In this document: one piece after another, positions 1-10,590 of the stretch
How positions within the stretch are numbered: the stretch's first letter is position 1
Layout: each line of letters begins with the position of its first letter
NCBI RefSeq assembly: GCF_024189295.1
Contig: NZ_JAIZEN010000009.1
Coordinates: 1-64,000 of the forward strand
Reading direction: 5' to 3'
DNA: 64,000 nucleotides
Origin: Halobacillus sp. A1
Lineage (GTDB): Bacteria > Bacillota > Bacilli > Bacillales > Halobacillaceae
Made by a program: the position numbers and the translations under genes
The notes under the pieces: model-generated
Databases searched by the model: none
The model's input: only the letters and a program-made list of their open reading frames with translations
What the model was told of the DNA's origin: nothing

Positions 1-127
1 TATCGCCACAGTCGGCTTAGATGAATGGTGAAATCAATATCAGAATGGTTCAGGGATTTTAAAAAAAGTAATAAGATCCCCTTTATTTAGTGCGGCCTTA
101 AAGCAGTATTTATTTTCAGGGTAGCCT
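1..127. other. left edge, no gene seen
   Basis: This stretch lies beyond the terminator of the ilv-leu operon. I see no reading frame with a ribosome binding site and no strong hairpin; the neighbouring gene probably starts outside the window. Confidence 0.5.
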
Positions 128-160
128 CAAAAAAAAAACGCCGATCCCATTTGACCGGCG
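128..160 (-). terminator. terminator of the ilv-leu operon
   Basis: Read on the minus strand, an 8-bp stem (CGCCGGTC with GATCGGCG, one G-U pair) is followed by a run of ten T. It lies about 20 bases after the ilvA stop codon and closes the eight-gene operon. Confidence 0.9.
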
Positions 161-178
161 CCTTCAACTTCATCTTTC

Positions 179-1210
179 TTAAACCATGACCATTCTCTTT
201 GTAGTAGCTAGCTGTTGAACGTGTGGTAATTTGGAAACATCCATGTTTCCGCCACTTACAACAACACCGCACTTCTTACCAGCCAAAGCAGGCTTTTGAG
301 CTAAAACTGCTGCAAGAGCAGTTGCTCCTGCGCCCTCAACAAGTGTCTTCTCTCTCTCAAGAAGTTTCATAATGGAATCAGCAATTTGCTGTTCGTCGAC
401 TGTGACGATAGCATCCACATACTTACGGATATAATGGAACGTTTTTGTTCCATGCTGCTTAACAGCTATACCATCAGCAATCGTTGAAACAGAGTTCAAT
501 TTTTTTGGTCCACACTTATAATAAGAGTTGAACGTAGATGGTGCCCTTTCCGATTGAACACCTACTACTTTAATGTCAGGTTTCAGCTGCTTCGCCGCAT
601 AAGCGATGCCGGCAATTAATCCCCCTCCACCGATAGGTACGACAATCGTATCTAAATCGGGCTGTTCCTGAAGCATTTCAACAGCTACAGTAGCTTGGCC
701 AGCCATCACGTCCACGTCATCAAAAGGATGGATAAAAGTGGCTCCACAGCGCTTTTGCTCTTCCATGGCTGCTGCATAGGCTTCCTGAAAAGATTCACCT
801 GTAAGGACAGTTTTCGCTCCATAAGCTTGAGTTGCTTGCACTTTAGCTAGAGGAGTTGCCTCTGGCATAAAGATTTGGGCAGGAATGCCTCGTTTAGAAG
901 CAGCTAAGGCTACTCCTTGTGCGTGATTTCCTGCAGAGGCAGCAATCACACCACATGCCGCTTCTTCTTCAGTCAGCTGGGAGACTTTGAAAGAAGCTCC
1001 TCTCACTTTAAATGCACCTGTCTTCTGCTGGTTCTCCATCTTCAAGTACACCTGCTGTCCCGTGCACTGATTGAATGTTTCAGAGGTTTTAAACGGTGTT
1101 TGATGCACCACATCGTTTAATTGTTCTTTGGCTTCAAAGACTTTAGCTAGCGTTAAGAAATCCCCAACGTCTTCACTCCTTGTTTTTTTATTTGGCTTTT
1201 TCTGTTTCAT
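179..1210 (-). CDS. ilvA: threonine dehydratase, short form without ACT-like tail
   Basis: PLP-dependent threonine deaminase, converting threonine to 2-oxobutyrate, the first step to isoleucine. The PLP lysine is in GAFKVRGA (K68 from the chosen start) and the phosphate-binding glycine loop GGGGLIAG is present. The protein ends soon after the catalytic domain (VVSGGN about 25 residues before the end): about 343 residues, where B. subtilis IlvA has about 420 with a C-terminal regulatory ACT-like domain. That domain is missing. The chosen ATG lies inside the last codons of leuD, suggesting translational coupling; an ATG at 1231 is also open. An AAGGAG at about 1180 has no in-frame start codon at the right distance. 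Last gene of the operon. Confidence 0.93.
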   Translation of the reverse strand: MKQKKPNKKTRSEDVGDFLTLAKVFEAKEQLNDVVHQTPFKTSETFNQCTGQQVYLKMENQQKTGAFKVRGASFKVSQLTEEEAACGVIAASAGNHAQGVALAASKRGIPAQIFMPEATPLAKVQATQAYGAKTVLTGESFQEAYAAAMEEQKRCGATFIHPFDDVDVMAGQATVAVEMLQEQPDLDTIVVPIGGGGLIAGIAYAAKQLKPDIKVVGVQSERAPSTFNSYYKCGPKKLNSVSTIADGIAVKQHGTKTFHYIRKYVDAIVTVDEQQIADSIMKLLEREKTLVEGAGATALAAVLAQKPALAGKKCGVVVSGGNMDVSKLPHVQQLATTKRMVMV

Positions 1211-1775
1211 ATTGATCAATGGCTTCAGCATAATTCAACGTCACAGATATTTCATCCCAGCCATTTAACAACATATCTTTATGATAAGGTTGAATATCAA
1301 ATGCTGATACTAAACCATGATCACTTTTCACAAGTTGATTGACGAGATCTATGTCAATCATTACTTTTTCTTCTTTTGCCTGGTTTAGAAGATCATTCAC
1401 TTCATGACGAGGCAGGACTATCGGTAAAATACCATTTTTAAAGCAATTATTATAAAAGATATCCGCAAAACTTGTGGCGATTACAACCTTGAAGCCATAA
1501 TCCTGTATGGCCCAGGGGGCATGCTCACGTGATGAGCCGCAGCCAAAGTTCTCACCACCTACTAGAACCGTTGCTTCTTTATACATCGGATCATTCAGGG
1601 AGAAATCTTCACGAAGGGATCCATCGTCGTTAAATCTCCAATTGTAAAAAAGAAACTGACCAAATCCTTGACGTTCTATGCGTTTCAGGAACTGTTTTGG
1701 GATGATCTGGTCAGTATCTACATTTGAACGATCAAGCGGGTAAATTAACCCTTCGTGTTGTTTAATAGGCTCCAT
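1188..1775 (-). CDS. leuD: 3-isopropylmalate dehydratase small subunit
   Basis: Small subunit of isopropylmalate isomerase, partner of LeuC in leucine synthesis (2- to 3-isopropylmalate). The 195-residue length and the motifs NVDTDQIIPK near the N-terminus and GGENFGCGSSREHAPWA in the middle are typical of the swivelling aconitase domain. The ribosome binding site GGAGGG lies in the last codons of leuC, three bases separate the genes, and its own end overlaps the start of ilvA. Co-transcribed in the ilv-leu operon. Confidence 0.97.
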   Translation of the reverse strand: MEPIKQHEGLIYPLDRSNVDTDQIIPKQFLKRIERQGFGQFLFYNWRFNDDGSLREDFSLNDPMYKEATVLVGGENFGCGSSREHAPWAIQDYGFKVVIATSFADIFYNNCFKNGILPIVLPRHEVNDLLNQAKEEKVMIDIDLVNQLVKSDHGLVSAFDIQPYHKDMLLNGWDEISVTLNYAEAIDQYETEKAK

Positions 1776-1778
1776 AGA

Positions 1779-3197
1779 TTACCCTCCTACTTTCGCGCCA
1801 AATTTTCTGACGTCTACAAAAGTTCCTTCAATCGCTGCAGCAGCCGCCATTTCAGGGCTTACCAGATGTGTCCTTGCTCCATTTCCCTGGCGTCCTTCGA
1901 AGTTACGATTTGATGTGGAAGCACAGCGTTCTCCTGGAGGAACTATATCATCATTCATGGCCAGACACATGCTGCAGCCTGCGTCGCGCCACTCGAATCC
2001 AGCAGTTAGAAAAATTGTATCCAAACCTTCTGCTTCAGCTTGTTGTTTTACAGAATGTGATCCAGGAACTACAATTGCTGTAACGTCTTTGTGGACTTTA
2101 CCGCCTTTTACAATTTCAGCTGCTTTTCTCAAATCACTGATACGTGAGTTCGTGCACGACCCTATAAAAACGTGTTCAATAGGGATGGATTGTATTTCCT
2201 GATTCGCTTCCAGTCCCATATAATCAAGCGCTCTCTGGATGCTGTCTTGTTCCTGAACATCGTCCAGTACCGATGGATCAGGCGTTTTAGCTCCTACAGG
2301 AACACATTGAGATGGATTCGTCCCCCATGTAACCTGGGGTTCCACTTTAGAAGCATTGATTTCTACGTGAGCGTCATATTCAGCTCCAGGATCCGTAGCC
2401 AATGCTTTCCACTCTTCAGCCGCAGCTTCAAATTCTTCACCCTTCGGTGCATGACGCTTTCCGCGCAAATATTCAACGGTTGTATCATCCGGGCTGATCA
2501 GACCAGCTCGTGCGCCTGCTTCAATTGACATGTTGCAGATTGTCATCCGTTCTTCCATGGAAAGTTTGCGGATGGCCTCTCCAGTATATTCCACAACATA
2601 CCCAGTCCCAAACCGTACACCGAATTTAGCAATGATCGCCAATATCAAGTCTTTCGCAGTCACACCAGTACCAAGCTCTCCGTCAACTTTAACTTGCAGC
2701 GTTTTGGGAGTCGCCTGCCATAGAGATTGAGTTGCAAGTACATGCTCTACTTCACTCGTTCCTATCCCAAAAGCCAGGGCACCGAATGCGCCATGAGTAG
2801 ACGTATGACTATCTCCGCATACAATCGTTTTACCAGGCTGGGTCAAACCGAGCTGCGGCCCGATAATATGCACAATTCCTTGATCAGGGTGATTAATATC
2901 TGCAAGAGGAATTCCAAACTCGTCACAATTTTGTTCTAAAGTATCCATTTGCTTTTTAGAGATTTGATCCTTGATGATATGACGATGACGTGTGGGAACA
3001 TTATGATCCATTGTCGCGTACGTACGGTCTGGACGACGCACCTTCCTGTTTTTCATCCTCAGGCCTTCGAAGGCCTGAGGAGAAGTAACTTCGTGGACCA
3101 AGTGCAAATCAATATAAATCAGCTCTGGTTTTCCTTCTTCTTTATGAATGACATGCTGATCCCATATTTTTTCTACAATCGTTTTAGGTCGCCCCAT
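1779..3197 (-). CDS. leuC: 3-isopropylmalate dehydratase large subunit
   Basis: Large aconitase-type subunit carrying the [4Fe-4S] cluster; works with LeuD. It has 472 residues, normal for the family. The cluster cysteines can be read in IGSCTNSR and in [10 protein letters not shown], with the substrate-binding segment [13 protein letters not shown] upstream. Start ATG has an AGGAGAG ribosome binding site 18 bases after the leuB stop. Leucine branch of the operon. Confidence 0.97.
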   Translation of the reverse strand: MGRPKTIVEKIWDQHVIHKEEGKPELIYIDLHLVHEVTSPQAFEGLRMKNRKVRRPDRTYATMDHNVPTRHRHIIKDQISKKQMDTLEQNCDEFGIPLADINHPDQGIVHIIGPQLGLTQPGKTIVCGDSHTSTHGAFGALAFGIGTSEVEHVLATQSLWQATPKTLQVKVDGELGTGVTAKDLILAIIAKFGVRFGTGYVVEYTGEAIRKLSMEERMTICNMSIEAGARAGLISPDDTTVEYLRGKRHAPKGEEFEAAAEEWKALATDPGAEYDAHVEINASKVEPQVTWGTNPSQCVPVGAKTPDPSVLDDVQEQDSIQRALDYMGLEANQEIQSIPIEHVFIGSCTNSRISDLRKAAEIVKGGKVHKDVTAIVVPGSHSVKQQAEAEGLDTIFLTAGFEWRDAGCSMCLAMNDDIVPPGERCASTSNRNFEGRQGNGARTHLVSPEMAAAAAIEGTFVDVRKFGAKVGG

Positions 3198-3215
3198 TTC
3201 CGGTCTCTCCTTTCT

Positions 3216-4322
3216 CTATGCGTAACACCTCATGATGTCATCTGTCGTATCGTTTGAAGTCATCTGTTCAGAGACTTTTTCAGCTAATTCGCTTCCGCTC
3301 ACTTGCGTTCCATCTTTCACCTTCAGATCCGCCGTATGATACTTGTCGTTTAACACAGACTGTACGGCAGATTCGATTTCATCTGCTTCTACACTCATAT
3401 TAAATGAATGACGCAGCATCATCGCAGCGGACAAGATGGTTGCCAAAGGATTGGCTTTATTTTGCCCAGCAATATCTGGCGCAGAGCCATGAACTGGCTC
3501 ATATAAACCTAATCCATCCTGGCGGATACTTGCTGAAGGAAGCATTCCTAGCGAGCCTGTCAAAACAGAAGCTTCATCACTTAAAATATCACCGAACATG
3601 TTTTCAGTAACGATTACATCAAAGTAGCCGGGATTAGTGACGAGTTTCATTGCTGCAGCATCCACCAGCATATGTTCAACTTCAACATCAGGATGCTCTT
3701 GTTTCTTCTCTTCAACAACTTCTCTCCACATTCTGCTGGACTCCAGCACATTCGCCTTATCTACAGATGTGAGTTTGTTTCTGCGAACTTTGGCGCTTTT
3801 GAATGATTGATCAACGATTCGCTCGATTTCACTGCGCGAATAGGCTAGCGTATCCACGACATCCTGGCCGTTGTTTCGGCGTTCACTAGGTTCTCCGAAA
3901 TAGAGGCCGCCTGTTAACTCTCTTACAATAAGCAAATCACTATCGCCTACGACTTCCGGTTTTAGAGGTGAAGCATGAAGCAAAGCATCAAACCCTTTTA
4001 CAGGACGAAGATTAGCGAATAACCCAAGCTGTTTACGGATTCCAAGCAAACCTTTCTCTGGCCGCATGTGTCCAGGGAGATCATCCCATTTCGGTCCGCC
4101 GACAGCACCTAGCAATATTCCGTCTGCTTTTCTACAAGCTGCCACCGTATCTTCTGGGAGAGGGGTGCCTTGGTTATCAATGGCTGCCCCGCCAATTTCA
4201 TGAGTTTCAAATGTAAAATTATGGCCGAATTTTGCGGCTACGGTCTCTAGAACACCTTTAGCCGCTTTTGTTACTTCAGGACCGATGCCATCACCAGGCA
4301 ATATTACGATATGTTTTTCCAT
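3216..4322 (-). CDS. leuB: 3-isopropylmalate dehydrogenase
   Basis: NAD-dependent decarboxylating dehydrogenase giving 2-oxoisocaproate. 368 residues; the N-terminal LPGDGIGPEV, the arginine-rich substrate loop (VVRELTGGLYFGEP) and the metal-binding NMFGDILSDEAS are present. Strong AGGAGG ribosome binding site 8 bases before ATG. The C-terminal tail after QVSGSELAEKVSEQM runs about 12 residues further than I would expect. Confidence 0.96.
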   Translation of the reverse strand: MEKHIVILPGDGIGPEVTKAAKGVLETVAAKFGHNFTFETHEIGGAAIDNQGTPLPEDTVAACRKADGILLGAVGGPKWDDLPGHMRPEKGLLGIRKQLGLFANLRPVKGFDALLHASPLKPEVVGDSDLLIVRELTGGLYFGEPSERRNNGQDVVDTLAYSRSEIERIVDQSFKSAKVRRNKLTSVDKANVLESSRMWREVVEEKKQEHPDVEVEHMLVDAAAMKLVTNPGYFDVIVTENMFGDILSDEASVLTGSLGMLPSASIRQDGLGLYEPVHGSAPDIAGQNKANPLATILSAAMMLRHSFNMSVEADEIESAVQSVLNDKYHTADLKVKDGTQVSGSELAEKVSEQMTSNDTTDDIMRCYA

Positions 4323-4334
4323 ACCTTTCCCCTC

Positions 4335-5879
4335 CTATAGTTGGACTTCTTTCACATGGGTCGTTTGACTTAAATGAAGTGTGCGGTTGACTGCGTTTAA
4401 AAATGCGTGAGCTGAGGCTTCAAGAACGTCTTGAGCAGAGCCGCGTCCTGACGCTTTTTTACCATTCACTGTCAATTGAACGTATACCTCAGCTAAAGCA
4501 TCTCTGCCTTTTCCGATTGAACTCAATTGATAATCTTGTAAATGGACTTCTTCATCCAGCAAATCATCTAACGTATTGTAGATCGCCTCTACACTTCCTT
4601 CGCCCGTTCCAGCTTTTTCTGCTTCTTTTCCATCAGGACGAGTCAGCAAGATAGTAGCTGTGGGACGATTGACACTTCCATATTGCACTTGAAAAGCTTT
4701 TAGTTCATATTTAGGAACATCTTCATTCTCTGTTTGTTTATCTGTAAGAATAGCGAACAAATCTTCATCCGTTACTTCTTTTTTCTTACCGGTTAAGTCT
4801 TTAAAAGAACTGAAGGCCTCTTTTAATTTAGCTTCCGATAATTCGAACCCGAATGATTCCGCTTTTTGCTTGAAAGCGTGCCGGCCTGAATGTTTACCTA
4901 GCACGAGATTATTGGATTCGATTCCTACCATATTCGGTGTGATGATTTCATACGTGGTAGCCTCTTTAAGAACACCGTCCTGGTGAATTCCTGATTCATG
5001 GGCAAAGGCGTTTCGTCCTACTACCGCCTTGTTTCCTGGCACCTGCATACCTGTAAGCTTGCTCACAAGATCACTTGTACGCTTGATTTCTTTAAGCACC
5101 AGACCTGTTTGGAAATCATATCGATCTTTACGAATTTCCAGAGCGACTGAAATTTCTTCCAATGCTGCATTACCAGCACGTTCACCGATGCCATTAATAG
5201 TACCTTCAATCTGGCCTGCACCTGCTTCAATTGCTGAAAGAGAGTTACTTACTGCCATCCCGAGGTCATCATGGCAGTGAGCTGAAAATATGACACCTTC
5301 TGAATTACGGACATTCTCCCGTACATGTTTGAAAAGTTTTGCATATTCATCAGGAGTCGTATAACCTACCGTATCAGGAAGGTTGATAACATCTGCACCT
5401 GCTTCAATTACTTTTTCAATAATATGAACGAGGAAGTCGTAATCAGAACGAGTCGCGTCCTCGGCTGACCACTGCACGTGTGGGAACCTCTGCTTAGCAT
5501 AAGCTACGGATTCCACTGCCGTTTCAACAACTTCTTCGGGAGTTTTTTTCAGCTTGTGCGTCATGTGGATAGGGGAAGTAGCCAAAAAGATGTGAATTCT
5601 TGGCTCTGCTCCTCCTTTTAGAGCTTCCCAAGCTGAGTCGATATCGCTCTTGAACGAACGTGCCAACCCAGTCACTGAACAGTTACGGACCGTATCTGCG
5701 ATTTCTTTTACTGCATTGAAATCTTCTTGGGAGGAAGCAGGAAAGCCTGCTTCCATGATATCCACACCAAAACGCTCTAATTGTTTAGCAATCTCAATTT
5801 TTTCAAGACGATTCAAGTTTACGCCAGCTGACTGTTCGCCGTCTCTAAGGGTGGTGTCAAATACATTAACGCGAGCCAT
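4335..5879 (-). CDS. leuA: 2-isopropylmalate synthase
   Basis: Condenses acetyl-CoA with 2-oxoisovalerate, the committed leucine step. The [14 protein letters not shown] metal site at residues 6-19, HCHDDLGMA and the C-terminal LeuA dimer (leucine feedback) domain from about residue 390 are present; 514 residues. I start at the ATG of [13 protein letters not shown]; upstream in-frame codons (to 5921) fall inside ilvC, whose stop overlaps this start by 14 bases. Expected to be feedback-inhibited by leucine because the regulatory domain is intact. Confidence 0.95.
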   Translation of the reverse strand: MARVNVFDTTLRDGEQSAGVNLNRLEKIEIAKQLERFGVDIMEAGFPASSQEDFNAVKEIADTVRNCSVTGLARSFKSDIDSAWEALKGGAEPRIHIFLATSPIHMTHKLKKTPEEVVETAVESVAYAKQRFPHVQWSAEDATRSDYDFLVHIIEKVIEAGADVINLPDTVGYTTPDEYAKLFKHVRENVRNSEGVIFSAHCHDDLGMAVSNSLSAIEAGAGQIEGTINGIGERAGNAALEEISVALEIRKDRYDFQTGLVLKEIKRTSDLVSKLTGMQVPGNKAVVGRNAFAHESGIHQDGVLKEATTYEIITPNMVGIESNNLVLGKHSGRHAFKQKAESFGFELSEAKLKEAFSSFKDLTGKKKEVTDEDLFAILTDKQTENEDVPKYELKAFQVQYGSVNRPTATILLTRPDGKEAEKAGTGEGSVEAIYNTLDDLLDEEVHLQDYQLSSIGKGRDALAEVYVQLTVNGKKASGRGSAQDVLEASAHAFLNAVNRTLHLSQTTHVKEVQL

Positions 5880-6897
5880 GGGAGACCACATCCTTTTCTT
5901 TTGATTGAGATTTCTTAACAAAAGGCATTAATTCGCGTAATTCTTTCCCCACCTTCTCAATTTGATGATTGTTTTCCAGAGCATTTGTCGCGTTGAATTC
6001 AGGACGGTTCACTTGGTTTTCAATGATCCAGCCTTTAGCGAATTTACCAGTTTGGATATCAGATAGTACATCTTTCATACGAGCTTTAGTATCTTCATTG
6101 ATGACGCGCGGTCCGGATACGAAATCACCCCATTGTGCTGTATCGGAGATAGAATAACGCATACCTTCAAGTCCGCCTTCGTACATCAGATCTACGATCA
6201 ATTTCAGTTCGTGCATACATTCGAAGTAAGCAACTTCCGGCTGATATCCAGCTTCGGTAAGTGTTTCAAATCCTGCTTTTACAAGGCTTGAAAGCCCGCC
6301 GCAAAGTACAGCCTGCTCTCCGAATAGATCCGTTTCTGTTTCTTCCTGGAAAGACGTTTCAAGAACTCCTGCGCGTCCTCCTCCGATTCCTTTAGCATAA
6401 GCTAGAGCTACTTCACGAGCTTCGCCAGTTACATCCTGCTCAACTCCGAATAGAGCGGGAACGCCTGCACCCTCTTCAAATGTACGACGTACAAGGTGAC
6501 CTGGACCTTTAGGAGCAACAAGGAACACGTCGACGTTGCTTGGAGGTACAACCTGGTTAAAATGCACGTTAAACCCGTGAGCGAAAGCTAAAGCAGCGCC
6601 ATCCTTCAGATTCGGTTTGATTTCCTCTTCGAAAACTTTAGGCTGATGTTCGTCTGGAAGAAGAACCATCACTACATCAGATTCTGCAACAGCGTCCGCC
6701 ACACTTTTAACTTCAAGCCCGTCTTCTTCAGCTTTATCCCAGGACTTCCCTTTTCTTAGTCCTACCACGACATTATAGCCGCTTTCCTTCAAGTTCTGTG
6801 CGTGCGCGTGGCCCTGTGAACCGTAACCTACAACTGAAACTTTCTTGTTTTTTAGTACCTCATCTTGGATATCATTGTGATAATAAACTTTAGCCAT
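5866..6897 (-). CDS. ilvC: ketol-acid reductoisomerase
   Basis: NADPH- and Mg-dependent isomeroreductase of the valine/isoleucine pathway. Class I length (343 residues), Rossmann motif [15 protein letters not shown] at residues 23-37 and the metal-binding helices with D and E residues in [14 protein letters not shown] and [17 protein letters not shown]. Good AAAGGAAG ribosome binding site. Third gene of the operon. Confidence 0.97.
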   Translation of the reverse strand: MAKVYYHNDIQDEVLKNKKVSVVGYGSQGHAHAQNLKESGYNVVVGLRKGKSWDKAEEDGLEVKSVADAVAESDVVMVLLPDEHQPKVFEEEIKPNLKDGAALAFAHGFNVHFNQVVPPSNVDVFLVAPKGPGHLVRRTFEEGAGVPALFGVEQDVTGEAREVALAYAKGIGGGRAGVLETSFQEETETDLFGEQAVLCGGLSSLVKAGFETLTEAGYQPEVAYFECMHELKLIVDLMYEGGLEGMRYSISDTAQWGDFVSGPRVINEDTKARMKDVLSDIQTGKFAKGWIIENQVNRPEFNATNALENNHQIEKVGKELRELMPFVKKSQSKEKDVVSHGSR

Positions 6898-6921
6898 TAT
6901 AATCTTCCTTTCAAATGTGAG

Positions 6922-7443
6922 TTATTTTAGTAATGAATATGATTTGATTTCTGCTACTTGAGGTTGGTGCCCTCTTGTGAAGGCAGTTAACCCCGTCCTT
7001 GCAAGTTCTTTGATTCCATAAGGTCTTAGAAGATCGATCAAAGCATCAACTTTGTCTGAATTTCCAGTAACTTGAACCGTCATGCTTTCACGGCTTACAT
7101 CAATTACAGTTGCCCTGAACGGTTCAATAATGCTTTGGATCTCGCTGCGTATTTGTGGGTTGCTGATAACTTTCACCATTGCCAGCTCTCTAGCTACAAT
7201 CGCTTTATCAGTAATATCGGAAACTTTCAATACGTCAATCTGTTTATTGAGCTGTTTCGTCAGCTGTTCCAACTTCCGTTCATCTTCAACTTCCACGACG
7301 AACGTCATTTTTGATACACCTTCCGTCTCTGTTCTCCCAACGGAAATACTTTCGATATTAAACTGCCGCTTCGACAGCAGGCCCGTCACCCGGTTCAAAA
7401 CACCACTCCGGTTGTGAACGATAGCTGTTACAATTCGTTTCAT
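6922..7443 (-). CDS. ilvH: acetolactate synthase regulatory subunit
   Basis: Small subunit of acetohydroxyacid synthase: N-terminal ACT domain ([19 protein letters not shown]) that binds valine, followed by the C-terminal ALS_ss domain. 173 residues. The start codon overlaps the ilvB stop as ATGA, so the two subunits are translationally coupled. Confidence 0.96.
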   Translation of the reverse strand: MKRIVTAIVHNRSGVLNRVTGLLSKRQFNIESISVGRTETEGVSKMTFVVEVEDERKLEQLTKQLNKQIDVLKVSDITDKAIVARELAMVKVISNPQIRSEIQSIIEPFRATVIDVSRESMTVQVTGNSDKVDALIDLLRPYGIKELARTGLTAFTRGHQPQVAEIKSYSLLK

Positions 7444-9155
7444 CGTGTCACCCCTATCATTTCATGAAGTCCTTTGCCGGGAGCAATCATCGGATAAACA
7501 TTTTCCATTTGCATGACACGGCAATCTATTACGGCTGGGTTCGGATCATTCAAGACGTCAGGCAGAACTTTTTCCAAGTCCTCCTTCGTTTCCAGCTTAT
7601 AGCCAGGAATCTCATAGCTTTCTGCCAGCTTAACGAAATCAGGCTGCGATTGGGCGAGTGAATGGGAATAACGTCCCTCGTAAAATTTCTCCTGCCATTG
7701 CCTTACCATACCTAGTGCTTGATTATTAACAATGACGATTTTCACTGGGATTTTCCTTTCTTGTAAAAGAGACAGTTCCTGCATCGTCATTTGGAATCCA
7801 CCATCTCCTACGACCGCTACCACGCTTGCTTCTGGCTCAGCTAATTGGGCACCGATAGCGGCAGGAAAACCAAAGCCCATCGTACCTAAACCACCTGAAG
7901 TAACCCATTTGTTAGGCTGATGGAAACTGTAGTACTGAGCCGCCCACATTTGGTGCTGCCCTACGTCAGTAGTTACGATTGACTTTCCCTGAGTATAAGC
8001 ATGAATTTTTTTCATTAACCATTGCGGGGATATCTTATCCTCGTAATCATCATGCCAAAGCGGATACTCACTCTTATTAGAACTCGTTTTTTCTATCCAG
8101 TCTTTATGATCCAACTGAGATACAGTTCGATTATTCAGTGCTTGAAGCGCTGCTTTTGCATCCGATACGATCGGAAGGGAAGTCGGAACGTTTTTACCGA
8201 TTTCCGCAGGGTCGATATCGATGTGAGCCACTTTCGCATGAGGTGCAAAGTGCTCCAGGTTACCCGTCAAACGATCATCGAACCGCGCTCCGATATTAAT
8301 TAATAGGTCACATTCGTAAAGTGCCATGTTCGCGGAATACGTTCCATGCATACCGCCCATTCCTAGAGATAGTTTGTCACTTCCTGAGAAACCACCCAGA
8401 CCGAGCAGCGTAGTAACTACCGGAATATTATAATTTTTAGCGAAACTTGCCAAATCTTCCGAACCTTTCGAATGAATGACTCCCGCTCCAGACAATATAA
8501 CTGGTTTCTTCGACTGCAGAATAGCTTCATGCAGTTTATTAATCTGTATTGGATTCGGGCGAACATTCGGCTGGTATCCAGGCAAGTGGAAAGTAGAATC
8601 TACTTCTGCCTCATGAACGGTGGACGAAATATCTTTTGGAATATCTACAACTACTGGACCAGGTCTTCCTGTCGTAGCTATATGAAAAGCTTCCTTCACA
8701 ACTCGGGGCAGCTCTTCAATCTGTTGCACTTGGTAATTATGCTTGGTGATTGGAGTAGTAATCCCCATCACATCTGATTCCTGAAAAGCATCAGTACCAA
8801 TTACTCCTTTAGCCACCTGACCTGTAAAAATAACGACCGGCAGGGAATCCATCATCGCATCGGCAATGCCTGTAATTAAATTTGTAGCTCCAGGCCCTGA
8901 TGTACCGATGACCACGCCAGGGCGACCAGAAACTCTCGCGTAACCTTCCGCTGCATGAATAGCACCTTGCTCGTGACGCGGCAATACATGGTCAAAGGAT
9001 CCCTCAGCACGATAGATTGCGTCATAAATCGGGAGAACCGCTCCTCCTGGGTATCCGAATAAAGTATCAACACCCTGTTCAATCAATGAATCTACCAACA
9101 AATCTGCACCTGTACGAGGTGCTGAATTCACCTTTCGAGTTGCTTCAGCCTTCAT
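7440..9155 (-). CDS. ilvB: acetolactate synthase catalytic subunit
   Basis: ThDP-dependent enzyme that starts valine, leucine and isoleucine synthesis. 571 residues; glutamate-containing [11 protein letters not shown] near residue 37, FAD-domain centre, and the C-terminal ThDP motif [12 protein letters not shown] with [13 protein letters not shown]. Ribosome binding site GGAGGG 7 bases before ATG. First gene after the T-box leader, so read-through depends on uncharged tRNA. Confidence 0.97.
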   Translation of the reverse strand: MKAEATRKVNSAPRTGADLLVDSLIEQGVDTLFGYPGGAVLPIYDAIYRAEGSFDHVLPRHEQGAIHAAEGYARVSGRPGVVIGTSGPGATNLITGIADAMMDSLPVVIFTGQVAKGVIGTDAFQESDVMGITTPITKHNYQVQQIEELPRVVKEAFHIATTGRPGPVVVDIPKDISSTVHEAEVDSTFHLPGYQPNVRPNPIQINKLHEAILQSKKPVILSGAGVIHSKGSEDLASFAKNYNIPVVTTLLGLGGFSGSDKLSLGMGGMHGTYSANMALYECDLLINIGARFDDRLTGNLEHFAPHAKVAHIDIDPAEIGKNVPTSLPIVSDAKAALQALNNRTVSQLDHKDWIEKTSSNKSEYPLWHDDYEDKISPQWLMKKIHAYTQGKSIVTTDVGQHQMWAAQYYSFHQPNKWVTSGGLGTMGFGFPAAIGAQLAEPEASVVAVVGDGGFQMTMQELSLLQERKIPVKIVIVNNQALGMVRQWQEKFYEGRYSHSLAQSQPDFVKLAESYEIPGYKLETKEDLEKVLPDVLNDPNPAVIDCRVMQMENVYPMIAPGKGLHEMIGVTR

Positions 9156-9182
9156 TTTTTAATCCCTCCTATGTTTCACTTA

Positions 9183-9487
9183 AATATAAAAAGACCTTTT
9201 CGTCCTCAATTCCTCTACAAAAAAGACACTTGTAGAAAGAAAGGAGGGGCGAAAAGGTCTTGGATCTTCCACGGTACCACCCTCATTTACGTACATTTCG
9301 TACGCCTCTTGGAGCTCTATAAAATCAAGCTCACGTTTTGATAACAGGTGCTTTGGTACACCTGATCCCACCTACTAGCTATCGCGTTCAGTCGGGACAC
9401 TCAAGGATGATGTCGGAAATAAGCGGCAATTCCGGGCTTCCAGCAACCCCGGCTCTCTGTAAAAGCCTGATCTTATTCCTTTATTCC
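9183..9487 (-). promoter_or_regulatory. T-box riboswitch leader of ilvB
   Basis: The minus strand carries the conserved T-box core GAGGGTGGTACCGTGG at 9269-9284 and the stem-I element AGAGAGCCGGGGTTG farther 5'. An intrinsic terminator follows: arms AAGACCTTTTCG (9250-9261) and CGAAAAGGTCTT (9190-9201) with a T run. In B. subtilis the ilv-leu leader responds to uncharged leucyl-tRNA. A leucine CTT triplet at 9403-9405 is a candidate specifier, but I could not fix the specifier loop by eye. Confidence 0.95.
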
Positions 9488-9499
9488 TGTCTTCGAGTT

Positions 9500-9514
9500 A
9501 ATTTTATGAAATTA
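9500..9514 (+). promoter_or_regulatory. candidate CodY box at the ilvB promoter
   Basis: AATTTTATGAAATTA matches 12 of 15 positions of the CodY consensus AATTTTCWGAAAATT. It overlaps the candidate -10 element of the ilvB promoter, where bound CodY would block RNA polymerase. Confidence 0.55.
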
Positions 9515-9516
9515 TA
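9511..9516 (-). promoter_or_regulatory. candidate -10 of the ilvB promoter
   Basis: A perfect TATAAT on the minus strand lies directly at the end of ilvE and about 25 bases before the T-box. No good -35 is visible at 17 bases, so the promoter may depend on an activator. Confidence 0.45.
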
Positions 9517-9517
9517 A

Positions 9518-10423
9518 TTAGCTTACCTGCGCTTTTTCTTTAGATGGATAGACTTGATGTCCATCGGTCGTCGTTACTTTTCTGAATTCTGATAATAGGT
9601 GGTTAGTTACAGCTCCAGGTGATCCGTCTCCAACTTTACGTTGATCCACTTCTACTACAGCGATAACTTCTGCTGCTGTACCTGTTAAAAATACTTCATC
9701 AGCTACATACACATCATGTCTTGTGAATGGTTCCTGTTTCACCTTATAGCCATGCTCCTCTGCAAGGTCAATAATTGCATTTCGCGTGATTCCTTCAAGA
9801 GCACCTAAATAAACAGGCGGTGTATAAATTGTTCCGTTTTTCACAATAAAAATATTGTCTGCTGATCCTTCTGTCACATATCCTTGATCATTTAACATAA
9901 GTGCCTCATCTACGCCTGCTTGATTTGCTTCCATTTTCACTAAAATATTATTTAAATAGTTTAAGGATTTAACTTGAGGTGGTAATACATCCGGCCGGTT
10001 TCTTCTGCTTGATACAGATGCAAGTCGGACACCACGTTCATATAATTCTTTAGGAAATAAAGCAAGTGCTTCAGCAATGACAACCACTCGAGGATTTGAA
10101 CAGCTCGCTGGGTCAAGACCAAGATTTCCGGTCCCTCTCGAGACGACAACCCTGATGTAGGCTGTTTCCAGCTTATTTTTGCGGACAGTCTCTGCAATAA
10201 TCTGCTCCAATTCCTCCTTTTCGTATGGAATGTGAAGCATGATTGATTTCGCTGAATCAAAGAGGCGTTTCAAATGTTCGTCTAATTTGTAGATGTTGCC
10301 TTCGTAAACACGAATGCCTTCGAACACACCATCTCCATAAAGGAAACCATGGTCATAGACGCTTACAACAGCCTCATTTTTATCAACGTATTCCCCGCTT
10401 AAATAAATCCACTGGTTGCTCAT
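9518..10423 (-). CDS. ilvE: branched-chain amino acid aminotransferase (IlvE type)
   Basis: Class IV PLP aminotransferase making leucine, isoleucine and valine from their oxoacids. 301 residues; DHGFLYGDGVFEGIRVYEGN at residues 23-42, the PLP lysine in VKSLNYLNN, and LEGITRNAIIDLA near the C-terminus. The start at 10423 is set by AAAGGAGT eight bases upstream; in-frame codons farther 5' run through the leader hairpin and are rejected. It sits just upstream of ilvB with its own promoter. A second, unrelated-type BCAT lies at 59167. Confidence 0.95.
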   Translation of the reverse strand: MSNQWIYLSGEYVDKNEAVVSVYDHGFLYGDGVFEGIRVYEGNIYKLDEHLKRLFDSAKSIMLHIPYEKEELEQIIAETVRKNKLETAYIRVVVSRGTGNLGLDPASCSNPRVVVIAEALALFPKELYERGVRLASVSSRRNRPDVLPPQVKSLNYLNNILVKMEANQAGVDEALMLNDQGYVTEGSADNIFIVKNGTIYTPPVYLGALEGITRNAIIDLAEEHGYKVKQEPFTRHDVYVADEVFLTGTAAEVIAVVEVDQRKVGDGSPGAVTNHLLSEFRKVTTTDGHQVYPSKEKAQVS

Positions 10424-10477
10424 TAAAAGCACTCCTTTCTTTTTAGATTTGTCTAATATACATATTAAAGTTTGGGT

Positions 10478-10514
10478 GACCCGGTGCAGGCATGCACTCC
10501 TGCACCAAAGGGTC
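10478..10514 (-). promoter_or_regulatory. long hairpin in the ilvE leader
   Basis: A strong imperfect palindrome: outer arms GACCC/GGGTC, an AAA bulge, inner arms GGTGCAGG/CCTGCACC and an 8-base loop. It lies between the ilvE promoter and its ribosome binding site. There is no T run after it, so it is not a terminator; it may affect mRNA stability or bind a regulator. Confidence 0.6.
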
Positions 10515-10590
10515 AAAAGGTCGATCTTTCCACATGAATCAACTTGCGCGGCCATTGGTTTTTGGGATGCGTTATAGTTGATTGAGGACT

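Noticed and set aside
9180-9371. Open frame of 63 codons upstream of ilvB
   Set aside because: It runs through the T-box core and its terminator; the frame is a by-product of conserved RNA structure.
10424-10555. N-terminal extension of ilvE
   Set aside because: It would translate the leader hairpin; the ATG at 10423 has a strong ribosome binding site and gives the normal protein length.
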